From assembly GCA_947381945.1 (NCBI GenBank), contig CANCXM010000003.1:1-64000 (forward strand): a stretch of DNA of 64,000 nucleotides, read 5' to 3'. Each line of letters begins with the position of its first letter. Position 1 is the stretch's first letter. The notes under the pieces were generated by a model. It saw nothing but the letters and a program-made list of their open reading frames with translations, made no database searches and had not been told where the DNA came from. Origin of the DNA: an uncultured Muribaculaceae bacterium. Lineage in GTDB: Bacteria > Bacteroidota > Bacteroidia > Bacteroidales > Muribaculaceae. Below, piece after piece: positions 53,264 to 63,609 of this stretch. The position numbers were made by a program, and so were the translations under genes.

Positions 53264-53460
53264 CTATGATGCGTCCCGCCATGAAAGGCACTAAATGATG
53301 GAATAAAAAAATTTCAACCCTCAATGAACCTTTTTCCTGACCACTGCGTTATAATGGCATAAGAGAAAATTTACTTTTTCCATTGCAAGAAATGTGATAA
53401 TGATTGGTTTATTAAACGAAATTAAGGCTGTCGGGATGACAGCCTTTTTCGTTTATATCA
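53258..53460 (+). repeat. repeat element copy C (long form)
   Basis: About 200 bp aligned with copy B along its length, including CTATGATGCGTCCCGCCATG, GGAATAAAAAAATTTCAACC, CCTTTTTCCTGACCACTGCG and the terminator AAGGCTGTC-gggat-GACAGCCTT-TTTCG (53423-53451). It fills the gap between the barrel gene and the convergent proA gene and can act as the terminator of the former. Apart from this and REP 3, the 353-bp gap holds nothing else visible. Confidence 0.7.
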
Positions 53461-53542
53461 AGATGCCACTTAATTAACGTGAGTCCGATATTAAAGCGCA
53501 AAATGGTTTAGAATTAAGCCAATTAATACATTATAAATCTAA

Positions 53543-54796
53543 CTATGGCCGAGTCTGGCCGTGGCCGTTGATGAGGTAGCGGTAGGTGGTGATTTCGCGC
53601 AGACCCATCGGACCACGGGGGCCAAGTTTCTGCGTACTGATGCCTATTTCCGCACCGAGACCGAACTGTGCGCCGTCGGTGAAGCTCGTCGGAGCGTTGA
53701 CATAAACACATGCAGCATCCACCTCACGCTGAAAACGGTCGGCTGTCTGCTCTTCATCGGTAATGATACACTCACTGTGGCCCGAACCATAGCGGGCAAT
53801 ATGGTCAATAGCCTCGTCAAGCGAAGCGACAGTGCGGATACCCATCTTATAGTCCATCCATTCGGTTGCGTAAGTGTCCTCGTCCGCATCTTTCAGCAAC
53901 GCAGCGGGGTAATGTCCGGAAAGGGCTTCACGCGCCGGAACATCGGCATGAATTTCCACATTCTTCTCGGCAAGCCTACGGCAGAGTGCGGGAAGATCGG
54001 CGAGGCGGTCACGATGGATAAGGAGAGTGTCGAGGGCATTGCACACGCTCACCCTACGGGTCTTGGCATTGGTGATTATGTCGCATCCCATCTCAACATC
54101 TCCCGCCTTGTCAAAATAGGCACTCACAACCCCTGCACCGGTCTCAATCACAGGAATGCGGGCATTGTCGCGCACAAAGTCAATCAGTCGTCGTCCGCCA
54201 CGGGGAATGCACACATCGACATAGCCTACCGCATTAAGCATGGCTGCCGTAGCCTCATGAGTGGATGGTAGAAGAGCCACGCAAGCAGTGTCCATGCCCG
54301 CATCGGCAAGCACCCGATGAATCAGCCCGACAATTGCTTCATTTGACGATGCAGCATCCGCACCACCCTTCAGCACACAGGCATTTCCACTGCGGAAACA
54401 GAGCGAGAAGACATCAAAGGTCACGTTGGGTCGGGCCTCATAAATGACGCCTATGACACCAAACGGCACCCTAACCCTGCGCAGACGAAGACCATTGGGC
54501 AGAGTACGCTCCTCGATAACTTCACCGACGGGCGACTGAAGCATGGCCACATGGCGGATGTCGCCGGCAATGGCAGTCAGTCTATCCGGAGTGAGCTGCA
54601 GACGGTCGTAGAGAGGATTTGCCGGATCCATCCGTTGAAGGTCGGCCGCATTGGCAGCAAGAAGCTCCTCCTGAGAAGCATCGACAGCATCGGCAAGACT
54701 CATAAGGAGCGCCACACGCTCCTCATCGGAGATAGACGACAGAGAGCGTGAAGCCTGTTTCACGCCGGAAAGAATGCCGGTTATATTTTGATTCAT
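53543..54796 (-). CDS. proA: gamma-glutamyl phosphate reductase
   Basis: 417 residues, normal length. It reduces gamma-glutamyl phosphate to glutamate semialdehyde with NADPH, the second step of proline synthesis. Landmarks are VPFGVIGVIYEARPNVT, SGNACVLKGGADAASSN, the catalytic Cys in RRVSVCNALDTLLIHRD and the C-terminal NAPTSFTDGAQFGLGAEIGISTQ in parts (NAPTSFTDG, FGLGAEIGISTQ). It lies 88 bp downstream of proB in the order proC-proB-proA, a complete proline pathway in one direction. Confidence 0.97.
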   Translation of the reverse strand: MNQNITGILSGVKQASRSLSSISDEERVALLMSLADAVDASQEELLAANAADLQRMDPANPLYDRLQLTPDRLTAIAGDIRHVAMLQSPVGEVIEERTLPNGLRLRRVRVPFGVIGVIYEARPNVTFDVFSLCFRSGNACVLKGGADAASSNEAIVGLIHRVLADAGMDTACVALLPSTHEATAAMLNAVGYVDVCIPRGGRRLIDFVRDNARIPVIETGAGVVSAYFDKAGDVEMGCDIITNAKTRRVSVCNALDTLLIHRDRLADLPALCRRLAEKNVEIHADVPAREALSGHYPAALLKDADEDTYATEWMDYKMGIRTVASLDEAIDHIARYGSGHSECIITDEEQTADRFQREVDAACVYVNAPTSFTDGAQFGLGAEIGISTQKLGPRGPMGLREITTYRYLINGHGQTRP

Positions 54797-54884
54797 ATTT
54801 TTCCGTTTTTAATTTGTCAATTCAGAATGCGTCCCTATACATCACACAATTAATAACTGTATGCACACATCTGAAATCATCTTG

Positions 54885-55973
54885 TTATTCAATGAAAAGA
54901 TAATCGTAGTGAACGACGGGGCGACCGCCACGCTGACCAATCATCGCGGCTGTCTCTCCACTTCCGAGAGCGGCACGTCCGACCCCGATGACCTCACCGC
55001 CATCAGTCGTAAGGGTGATGATGTCGCCCTCCTCCCATTCACCATCAATATCGGTCACACCGACAGGCAGAAGACTGACCGCACGGTCACTGCGCAAAGC
55101 CGCGGCGGCATTCTCATTGACCGTCACGACACCCTTGGCAAAACTTCCGCTGTGGGCAATCCAGCGCTTGATGTTGCTCAGAGCCTCCGGGCGGGGTTCA
55201 AAAAGGGTATGAGGTACGGTAGAAGGGGAATTTATAAGGTCGACCAACACATTCGGACGATCGCCACGCGCGATGAACACACTGACACCCTCCTCCGAAA
55301 GTTTGCGGGCTATTCCACACTTTGTGCCCATGCCACCGCGGCCGAAACCACTCTTGGAAGCCACGACATTGGAACTTACATCCTCTCCCGGACGCACCCG
55401 CTCTATCAGACGCGACGACGAATCGGACGGATTTCCGTCATAAATACCATCGACATTCGAGAGGATAACAAGCATGTCAGCATCCATCATCGCCGCAATA
55501 AGTCCCGACAGCTCGTCATTGTCGGTAAACATCAGTTCCGTGAGGCTTGCCGTATCGTTTTCGTTGACAATCGGAACGACACCGTTTTCAAGCATGGTCT
55601 GCATACAGGCCCTCTGGTTGAGATAGGATGTGCGCGACGAGAAATTTTCCTTCTGCGTCAGCACCTGACCCACGACATAGCCGTATTCGCTGAAAAGCGA
55701 GTTGTAGATGTTGATGAGGCGTATCTGACCGATGGATGAAAACAACTGACGTTGAGCCACCGAGTCGAGCTGACGTGACGGACGGAGCGCACCGCGTCCG
55801 CAGGCAACAGCACCGCTCGACACGAGAATCACCTCATGGCCCTGACCACGGAGCACGGCAATCTGGTCGACAAGCGCCGACATATTGGTGACATTGGGCT
55901 TGCCGTCGGGACGTGTCAACACATTGCTCCCGACCTTCACGACTATGCGCAATCCTTTCTTTTCTTCTGCCAT
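54885..55973 (-). CDS. proB: glutamate 5-kinase
   Basis: 362 residues: an amino-acid-kinase domain (about 1-255, with VVKVGSNVLTRPDG, VILVSSGAVACGRGAL and the VPIVNENDTAS block) and a C-terminal PUA domain (about 275-355). It phosphorylates glutamate, the first and feedback-inhibited step of proline synthesis. It starts 13 bp after the proC stop, so proC, proB and proA are probably one transcript. Confidence 0.96.
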   Translation of the reverse strand: MAEEKKGLRIVVKVGSNVLTRPDGKPNVTNMSALVDQIAVLRGQGHEVILVSSGAVACGRGALRPSRQLDSVAQRQLFSSIGQIRLINIYNSLFSEYGYVVGQVLTQKENFSSRTSYLNQRACMQTMLENGVVPIVNENDTASLTELMFTDNDELSGLIAAMMDADMLVILSNVDGIYDGNPSDSSSRLIERVRPGEDVSSNVVASKSGFGRGGMGTKCGIARKLSEEGVSVFIARGDRPNVLVDLINSPSTVPHTLFEPRPEALSNIKRWIAHSGSFAKGVVTVNENAAAALRSDRAVSLLPVGVTDIDGEWEEGDIITLTTDGGEVIGVGRAALGSGETAAMIGQRGGRPVVHYDYLFIE

Positions 55974-55986
55974 AATTTCAAAGGGA

Positions 55987-56772
55987 TTATTTCACAGATG
56001 CTTTAAGCCCACGGATTACCGCGGAAGTGAAACCGGCATGTTCCATCTCGTTGAGACCACGGATGGTTATGCCACCGGGAGTTGTCACCTTGTCAATCTC
56101 ACTCTCCGGATGAGCGCCCTCAAGCGAAAGCAGAGCGGCGGCTCCACGAAGAGTCTGCACGACCATTTCCTGGGCGGCGGCAGCCTTGAAGCCAAGTTCA
56201 ACGCCACCCTCGACAGCCGCACGGACATAGCGCATGGCGTAGGCTATACCGCATGAAGCAAGCGCGGTGGCTGCCGGAAGATGAGCCTCGTCGATGACCA
56301 TAGTCTCACCGAGGAAGTCGAAAACTCCGGCCACATCAGCCGTGACAGACTGCGAGGCATGGACAGGGACGATGAAGGTCATCGACTGAGCGACCGAGAC
56401 AGCGGTGTTGGGCATGGCAATCAGCAGTGACGGCTCGTCAGCGCCATCCTTTCTCAGCCATTCCATCATCTGAGCTCCTGTCAGTCCGGCGGCGATGACG
56501 ACAACGGTCTGACGGGAATAATCCAGCGAATCCTTAATTTCAGTAAGCACGGTCTCAACAATCCAGGGCTTGACTGCAACGATGACGATTTCTGCATCAC
56601 GCGCAGCCTCGACATTATTGTTTGTGACTGTAGCGCCCTCCGCCGACAGGATTTCAAGCGGACGGGCAGAGGGATTGGAAACTGTAAGCGAATATTTATC
56701 CTTTGCATAATTGAGCAGTCCGGAGGCGACAGCGCCACCCATTGCTCCTGCTCCAATGACAGCAACTTTCAT
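55987..56772 (-). CDS. proC: pyrroline-5-carboxylate reductase
   Basis: 261 residues. The N-terminal Rossmann motif is VAVIGAGAMGGAVASGLL (GxGxxG at residues 7-12). The dimerisation half contains TVVVIAAGLTGAQM, MPNTAVSVAQSMTFI and ALASCGIAYAMRYV; the closing region has KVTTPGGITIRGLNEME, the family signature PGGTT-like block. It reduces pyrroline-5-carboxylate to proline. It is the first gene of the proCBA operon and diverges from the MFS gene. Confidence 0.95.
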   Translation of the reverse strand: MKVAVIGAGAMGGAVASGLLNYAKDKYSLTVSNPSARPLEILSAEGATVTNNNVEAARDAEIVIVAVKPWIVETVLTEIKDSLDYSRQTVVVIAAGLTGAQMMEWLRKDGADEPSLLIAMPNTAVSVAQSMTFIVPVHASQSVTADVAGVFDFLGETMVIDEAHLPAATALASCGIAYAMRYVRAAVEGGVELGFKAAAAQEMVVQTLRGAAALLSLEGAHPESEIDKVTTPGGITIRGLNEMEHAGFTSAVIRGLKASVK

Positions 56773-56852
56773 ATATTTTCTACCTTAAATTTATAGGGTC
56801 GTACATTTGTTCTGACGACGGACATGCGCCCGCGTGCCATTTGCATCAGGGA

Positions 56853-56860
56853 CAAAGATA
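56853..56860 (-). promoter_or_regulatory. -7 promoter element of the proCBA operon
   Basis: Minus-strand TATCTTTG, an exact TAnnTTTG match, about 80 bp before the proC ATG. A -33 TTTG at the right distance is not visible. Confidence 0.45.
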
Positions 56861-56951
56861 CGGATATTTACGAAATTTTATGGTCTTCATCATCAAAAAC
56901 TTTGACACAGGCATGAAAAATGCGAATCTGACGATGCAAAGAGCTTGCCCA

Positions 56952-56983
56952 ATTGCGCGTCTGAATGTTTTTGAGTACTTTTG
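56952..56983 (+). promoter_or_regulatory. promoter of the MFS transporter gene
   Basis: ATTG at 56952-56955, 20 nt, TACTTTTG at 56976-56983. It gives a leader of about 95 nt before the ATG at 57085. With the proC box it accounts for the 312-bp gap 56773-57084. Confidence 0.6.
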
Positions 56984-57084
56984 CAGCCGAATTTTTTGGC
57001 ATCGCTCTCCACCTCTGACAATATCCCCTACTCCTTTCCCATTTTCCGCAAATTATATCCGATTACCCTTATCCCTCATCCACA

Positions 57085-58251
57085 ATGCAGCTCATACATA
57101 GTCAGAACAAACATCCACTTATTGCAAACCGCACGGCCTTCATGATTATCGGTTGTCTGGAGGCCGCCTGGGCACCGCTGGTGCCATACGTCAAAAGTGC
57201 GTTCACCCTCGACGAGGAAGCACTGGGTCTGCTCATGCTCTGCTCCGGCGTAGGGTCCTTGCTGACTCTTCCTGTGGCAGGATGGCTCTGCATGAAATTC
57301 GGCTCCAAAGCGGTTGTCTATTTCTCCGGATTCCTGATGGCACTGGCTCTGCTTGCAATCGGCCTCATGGTCAATCTGTGGCTCACAGCCGCGATGCTCG
57401 TCATCTTCGGCGCCTGCACGATTTCCATTGATGTCGCCGCCAATGTCAACGGTGTGGCAGTCGAGCAACAGACCGGCCGACATCTCATGTCGGGCTTCCA
57501 CGGAGGCTATTCCCTCGGAACCCTGTTGGGCGCGGGGGCGATGAGTGTGCTTTTCTCGCTCGGAATAGTGCCTGTATGGGCTGTGGTAATCTGCATGGTG
57601 CTGACACTTGTGGCCATGATAGCCGGTTGCCGCGACCTGCTGTCGAAAGAAAATCTCAAGGCAGCCGACCACCCTTCACCCCGCAGCGGAAAACGACTAT
57701 ATATTCCTCCGATGGTTATCGTGATAGGACTGCTCTGCTTCATAATGTATGCCTCCGAAGGAGCCGTCATGGGTTGGTCAGCAATCTTTGTCAGCGAGGA
57801 AAGGGGTGTCGACATATCCTCGGCAGGATTTTTCTACACCGCCTTCGCCGTGATGATGACCGTCATGAGATTTTTGGGCGACAAGATTGTCGACAGGCTC
57901 GGCCAGCGGCGTGTTGTGGCGTTCGGTGCGCTCTCAGTGGCCGCGGGGTTCCTCCTTGTCATACTCATTCCAAACATCGTCACCACCATCCTTGGATTCG
58001 CGCTGATAGGCGTGGGAGCGGCCAACATTGTCCCGCAACTCGTCTCGTTCGCATCGGGCATCAAGGGAATGGAGGTACATAATATTATAAGTATAATCAA
58101 CGCCCTCGGTTATTCTGGCATCCTTCTCGGCCCGGTGATAATAGGATTCGTGGCAAAACACCACGGACTGCACACGTCCTTTGCAGGGATAGCCGTATTC
58201 GCCCTTGTCGTTGCCGTTGTCTCTGCGGCTGCATTGCGGAAAAGGGATTGA
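57085..58251 (+). CDS. MFS transporter (sugar-type)
   Basis: 388 residues with 12 predicted helices. The loop between helices 2 and 3 (GWLCMKFGSKAVVYFSG) is the degenerate MFS A-motif, and the two six-helix halves are joined by a polar loop (LSKENLKAADHPSPRSGKR). The second half contains RFLGDKIVDRLGQRRVV, a good A-motif-like loop. Size and the N-terminal motifs resemble bacterial sugar or small-metabolite porters, but no substrate signature is clear. It is transcribed alone. Confidence 0.88.
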   Translation: MQLIHSQNKHPLIANRTAFMIIGCLEAAWAPLVPYVKSAFTLDEEALGLLMLCSGVGSLLTLPVAGWLCMKFGSKAVVYFSGFLMALALLAIGLMVNLWLTAAMLVIFGACTISIDVAANVNGVAVEQQTGRHLMSGFHGGYSLGTLLGAGAMSVLFSLGIVPVWAVVICMVLTLVAMIAGCRDLLSKENLKAADHPSPRSGKRLYIPPMVIVIGLLCFIMYASEGAVMGWSAIFVSEERGVDISSAGFFYTAFAVMMTVMRFLGDKIVDRLGQRRVVAFGALSVAAGFLLVILIPNIVTTILGFALIGVGAANIVPQLVSFASGIKGMEVHNIISIINALGYSGILLGPVIIGFVAKHHGLHTSFAGIAVFALVVAVVSAAALRKRD

Positions 58252-58281
58252 GAATGGCATGTAGGCCATCATGGCGAGGCA

Positions 58282-58821
58282 TCAGCCTGTGGCGGTCAAT
58301 GGCTTTATCCGTGTGCGGGCACGGCGTTTCATATCGTTCATAAACAAGCGGCGCGCACGGCGGTTGGGAAAGGGAATGGAGGAATAGTCCGGCTCATCGC
58401 GGTCAGGACAGATGGATGCTTCATAATCGCAGTCCTGACAGACAGGGACTTGTTCATTATTGCTGTCGGAGGTAATGCGGTCAGTTGCAATGGGCAGTAC
58501 ATCTTCAACCAGAGCAGAATCGCCGCGGCGGATGGCGGCACGCCGACGCGCAGAGGCTGAACGCTCAATTGCGCGGTCAATCTCAGGACGCAGAATTGTA
58601 AAAATCATCATGCAGACCGCATCAGAATCAGCCGAGGGTAGAACACCGTCGGCTATATAGACGTCAATCATCCCTGAAGCCACAACGGCAAGAGCCGGTT
58701 GTCCATAGACGGCACACGCCTCACTCACCCGTCCGTGGATGTAGGCGTGGAATTTTTTTGAGACTTTGGAGCGGGGAGCTTTGTCGCTTACTTTAGAAAA
58801 TGAGGTGGAGGATTGTTTCAT
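58282..58821 (-). CDS. hypothetical basic protein
   Basis: 179 residues from ATG at 58821; an extended frame to 58950 covers its promoter and is rejected. The N-terminus is Ser/Lys-rich (MKQSSTSFSKVSDKAPRSKV), a hydrophobic middle (YGQPALAVVASGMIDVYIADG, CMMIFTILRPEIDRAIER) is followed by an Arg-rich helix and an acidic Asp/Cys-containing segment (VCQDCDYEASICPDRDEPD), ending in an Arg-rich tail. The middle faintly recalls phage-type DUF6291 proteins, but I cannot confirm it. It converges on the MFS gene with 30 bp between stops. Confidence 0.6.
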   Translation of the reverse strand: MKQSSTSFSKVSDKAPRSKVSKKFHAYIHGRVSEACAVYGQPALAVVASGMIDVYIADGVLPSADSDAVCMMIFTILRPEIDRAIERSASARRRAAIRRGDSALVEDVLPIATDRITSDSNNEQVPVCQDCDYEASICPDRDEPDYSSIPFPNRRARRLFMNDMKRRARTRIKPLTATG

Positions 58822-58857
58822 CGCAGTATTTCGGTTTAAGGGTGATATTATCTTCGG

Positions 58858-58865
58858 CAAAGTTA
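58858..58865 (-). promoter_or_regulatory. -7 promoter element of the hypothetical basic protein
   Basis: Minus-strand TAACTTTG, exact match, 36 bp before the ATG at 58821; no clear -33 box. Confidence 0.45.
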
Positions 58866-58949
58866 ATATCCCGGATATATGGAAATGGTGCGATAATGCA
58901 AAGCGTGTGAAAAAAATTTTAACATCACATAAAATATCACGGTGCAGCA

Positions 58950-60484
<1,535 letters not shown>

Positions 60485-60533
60485 CTCCAGAATTCCTCAG
60501 CGCCGGTAAGGACTGTCGGCGCGGGAAGATACG

Positions 60534-60598
60534 CATACGGAGGACGAAAGTTTCAGATACGGATATATCCGTGGAATGGAACATTCGTCCTCCGTATG
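60534..60598 (+). terminator. structured hairpin behind guaB
   Basis: CATACGGAGGACGAA (60534-60548) pairs perfectly with TTCGTCCTCCGTATG (60584-60598), and the loop contains a second dyad (ACGGATATATCCGT). No U-run follows, so it may end transcription with help or protect the guaB 3' end. The rest of 60485-60761 shows nothing else clear. Confidence 0.5.
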
Positions 60599-60761
60599 TG
60601 TGTATATTCCCATGCCATTTACTCCGCCACGACAACCCATCCGCACCAAGCTCCTGCGACAACCTTTGAATAAGATGTTTTAGATGCATGACCGCAATAA
60701 AGCGTGGAGAAATCCGTTAGATAAATGTAACTGAAAACATTGGTCTATACGCCACAAAATC

Positions 60762-62690
60762 ATGAAGAAAAAAACGCTTATCCTGTCTGCCATAGCCGCA
60801 TCGGCCATCATCTCGGCCACGGCTGCAAAGACAACCGACCCCGTCGTGATGACTGTAAACGGGAAGGACATACGCCAGAGCGAATTTGAATACCTCTATC
60901 AGAAAAACAATCTTCAGCAGCTCGCTCCGCAGACAATGGAGGAGTATGTGGACATGTTCGTGGTCTACAAGCTCAAAGTAGCAGAGGCCGAAGCCGCAGG
61001 TCTGCATCTGACCGACGGATTCAAGAAGGAATATGAAAGCTACTGTGCCGAACTCTCCAAGCCATACCTGAGCGACACCCTTGTCGGGAAAAAGCTCATT
61101 GACGAAGCATACGGCCGCCTGGCCACCTCGCGCCGCGTCAGCCACATCATGCTCCCGATAGGAAGCACATACGATGAGAACGTGGCCAACCGCCAGCGCC
61201 TCGACAGCATCAGGAATGCCATCGTGAACGGCGGTGCTGACTTCGGCGAGATGGCGATGAAATATTCGTCGGACCGCTCGGCGCTCCGCAACCGTGGCTC
61301 AATGGGCTACATCCTTGCGAACCGTTTCCCCTATCCGTTCGAATATGCTGCCTACAACACTCCTGTCGGCGAGATTTCAGAAGTGATTGACGATGCTCCA
61401 TACGGCTACCATATCATCAAGGTAGAGGACGAGCGTCCGAACCCCGGAAAGGTCGAAGCCCGCCATATCCTCAAACTGACACAGGGACTTACTCCTGAGG
61501 AAGCGGCAGTCAAGAAAGCGCAGATTGACTCAATCCATGCCCTCCTGCTCAACGGTGGTGACTTTGATGCCATAGCCCGTGCGGAGAGCGAGGACCCCGG
61601 TTCGGCAGCCAACGGCGGTAAGCTCGGTGCATTCGGCCCCGGCCAGATGGTCAAGGAATTCGAGGAAACATCCTTCGGATTGAAGGAGGGGGAAATTTCG
61701 GCTCCGTTCCAGACTTCATACGGCTACCATATCGTCCAGACCCTTGCTCACCACAGCATCGGCACCATCGAGGAGGAGCTTCCGGGCATACAGGCCGCAA
61801 TCAACCGCGACATGCGCTCGACAATGCCTGAAAAGGAACGCCTTGCGGAACTGAAACGCGAGTTTGGCGTGAAGGTTGATTCAACCGCGCTTTTCGGTGT
61901 GAAGGACAGAATGGGTGCGGCTTCCGACCTCGCAGCTGCTTTTGCGACAGCAGGCAACGAGGTGGTTGCGACTGTCGGTGACCGACAGCTTACAGCCTCC
62001 GATGTCCACAACTTTCTGCCTGAAAATGTGCGCAAAGGCGCAGCGGATGCTTTCACCGCTTTCAACCTTGGGATGAACAGCCTCATCGACGAGACAGTCA
62101 TCGGCAAAGCGCGCGAACGTCTTGCAGAAGAGAATGCCGACTACCGCAACCTCGTCAATGAGTATCGCGACGGTATCCTTCTCTTTGAAATCAGCAACCG
62201 CAATGTGTGGGAACGCTCGACAACTGACAGCGAGGGACTCGCAAACTACTTTGCAGCAAACCGCTCGAAATACAACTGGGATGCCCCTCACTACAAAGGT
62301 TATGTGGTCTTCGCGACCTCCGACTCCATTGCAGGAGCGGCCAAGGATTATCTTGCATCAACCAAAATCGAAAATGATTCGCTCGTCAACCGTCTGCGCG
62401 ACAATTTCGGCCGTCATATCAAGATTGAGCGCGTGGTGACTGCCAAGGGTGAGAATGCTATTGTCGACAATGTCGCTTTCAACGGCGAACGTCCCGAAGC
62501 ACCCGGCAAATGGACCGCATGGTTCGCCTACAACGGACGTGTCATCGACACACCTGAGGAAGCAGCTGACGTGCGCGGCGCCATCACCGGCGACTATCAG
62601 CAGGAACTCGAACAGAACTGGGTCAACTCCCTCCGCAAGAAATACAAAGTCAAAATCAACAAGAAAGCCTTGAAGAAGATAAGGGATTGA
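60762..62690 (+). CDS. SurA/PpiC-type periplasmic peptidyl-prolyl isomerase
   Basis: 642 residues with a signal peptide (about 1-22). Two parvulin (Rotamase) domains lie at about 125-228 (SHIMLPIG, GGADFGEMAMKYSSD, GYHIIKVEDERP) and about 231-330 (RHILKLTQG, GGDFDAIARAESEDP, GYHIVQTL), flanked by helical N- and C-terminal chaperone parts. SurA-like proteins escort unfolded outer-membrane proteins through the periplasm to the BAM machinery. In Bacteroidota such a two-parvulin protein often lies near other SurA-like genes downstream of guaB. It ends in a 25-bp hairpin terminator. Confidence 0.93.
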   Translation: MKKKTLILSAIAASAIISATAAKTTDPVVMTVNGKDIRQSEFEYLYQKNNLQQLAPQTMEEYVDMFVVYKLKVAEAEAAGLHLTDGFKKEYESYCAELSKPYLSDTLVGKKLIDEAYGRLATSRRVSHIMLPIGSTYDENVANRQRLDSIRNAIVNGGADFGEMAMKYSSDRSALRNRGSMGYILANRFPYPFEYAAYNTPVGEISEVIDDAPYGYHIIKVEDERPNPGKVEARHILKLTQGLTPEEAAVKKAQIDSIHALLLNGGDFDAIARAESEDPGSAANGGKLGAFGPGQMVKEFEETSFGLKEGEISAPFQTSYGYHIVQTLAHHSIGTIEEELPGIQAAINRDMRSTMPEKERLAELKREFGVKVDSTALFGVKDRMGAASDLAAAFATAGNEVVATVGDRQLTASDVHNFLPENVRKGAADAFTAFNLGMNSLIDETVIGKARERLAEENADYRNLVNEYRDGILLFEISNRNVWERSTTDSEGLANYFAANRSKYNWDAPHYKGYVVFATSDSIAGAAKDYLASTKIENDSLVNRLRDNFGRHIKIERVVTAKGENAIVDNVAFNGERPEAPGKWTAWFAYNGRVIDTPEEAADVRGAITGDYQQELEQNWVNSLRKKYKVKINKKALKKIRD

Positions 62691-62700
62691 ACGATTTGAC

Positions 62701-62764
62701 AAAAAAACAGAATATTATCGGCCTGGTGCGAATTCGCATCAGGCCGATAATATTCTGTTTTTTT
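62701..62764. terminator. bidirectional 25-bp terminator between the PPIase gene and licD
   Basis: Bases 62701-62725 pair without mismatch with 62740-62764, and the inner GTGCGAA-TTCGCAT continues the stem. A run of eight T follows on the plus strand and seven A precede (T on the minus strand). It should end both convergent transcripts. Confidence 0.9.
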
Positions 62765-62774
62765 TGAGAACCTG

Positions 62775-63602
62775 TCAGAGATACTTTATTTCCGTAATAT
62801 GCGGAACAATCGAATCAATGTCGGGCAAAGACATGAAATCACCATAAATGGATTCCAAGTAATGCTCCGCATTCACCGGTATGGGAAATTCAGTGTCTTC
62901 AAAACGAACAAAACGCACAGATTCTATATCCGCCTTAAAACGGGGCTTATAATAAGCTGTTCCAAGACGATGACGATATTGTCCACGGCTGTTAATATTT
63001 CCAAGCAGATTCAGTACCGGATAGACACCATGTGTAACGAGTATTCTGGATAAGTTCAGGATGGTCCGACGAACAAATCCATGACTTATTCTTTGAGGTT
63101 TATAGAAAAACCATTGCTGAAATTTCTCACCGAACTTATATAATTTCACTGAAGAACTTGGCCTTAATACAAATACATCTATGAAGACCCCTCTGAACCT
63201 ATAATTTCTATCAGCATTCTCCAATTCAGAAATCTGCGTACGGGTATCCCTTATCTTAGCAAAGGGCTGGACGTATTCAGGATCAGTAGATGCGTCCTGC
63301 CATATAAGGTCATTCCCTCTGTAGGCAAGCATTGCCCGGCGTAATTTTTTAAAATCAGACTCCATCATCTCAATATCCACATCATCATCCCAAGGAATGA
63401 ATCCGCCATGACGCAAGGCCCCGATACAAGTACCTGAGCTCAGCCAATACCTGATATTGTTTTCACGACAGACGGCATCAATTTTTTTCAACATGCCGAG
63501 CATTAATATCTGATGCTTGCGCAAAGGAGAACCGTCAGGATTGAAACGCTGACGTAATGAAAATTGCAATTCTGGAGAAATAACCGGTGAAGATGCAGAC
63601 AT
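62775..63602 (-). CDS. LicD family phosphotransferase/nucleotidyltransferase-like protein
   Basis: 275 residues. The LicD signature is clear: LRKHQILMLGMLKKID, YWLSSGTCIGALRHGGFIPW, and the metal-binding DDDVD (about residues 72-78), a nucleotidyltransferase fold. LicD proteins attach phosphocholine or other phospho-alditols to surface glycans. It belongs to a polysaccharide operon that enters the window from the right: 8 bp upstream is a flippase gene on the same strand. It is the last gene, closed by the hairpin at 62701-62764. Base composition is more A+T-rich than the housekeeping genes. Confidence 0.92.
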   Translation of the reverse strand: MSASSPVISPELQFSLRQRFNPDGSPLRKHQILMLGMLKKIDAVCRENNIRYWLSSGTCIGALRHGGFIPWDDDVDIEMMESDFKKLRRAMLAYRGNDLIWQDASTDPEYVQPFAKIRDTRTQISELENADRNYRFRGVFIDVFVLRPSSSVKLYKFGEKFQQWFFYKPQRISHGFVRRTILNLSRILVTHGVYPVLNLLGNINSRGQYRHRLGTAYYKPRFKADIESVRFVRFEDTEFPIPVNAEHYLESIYGDFMSLPDIDSIVPHITEIKYL

Positions 63603-63609
63603 TACTAAT

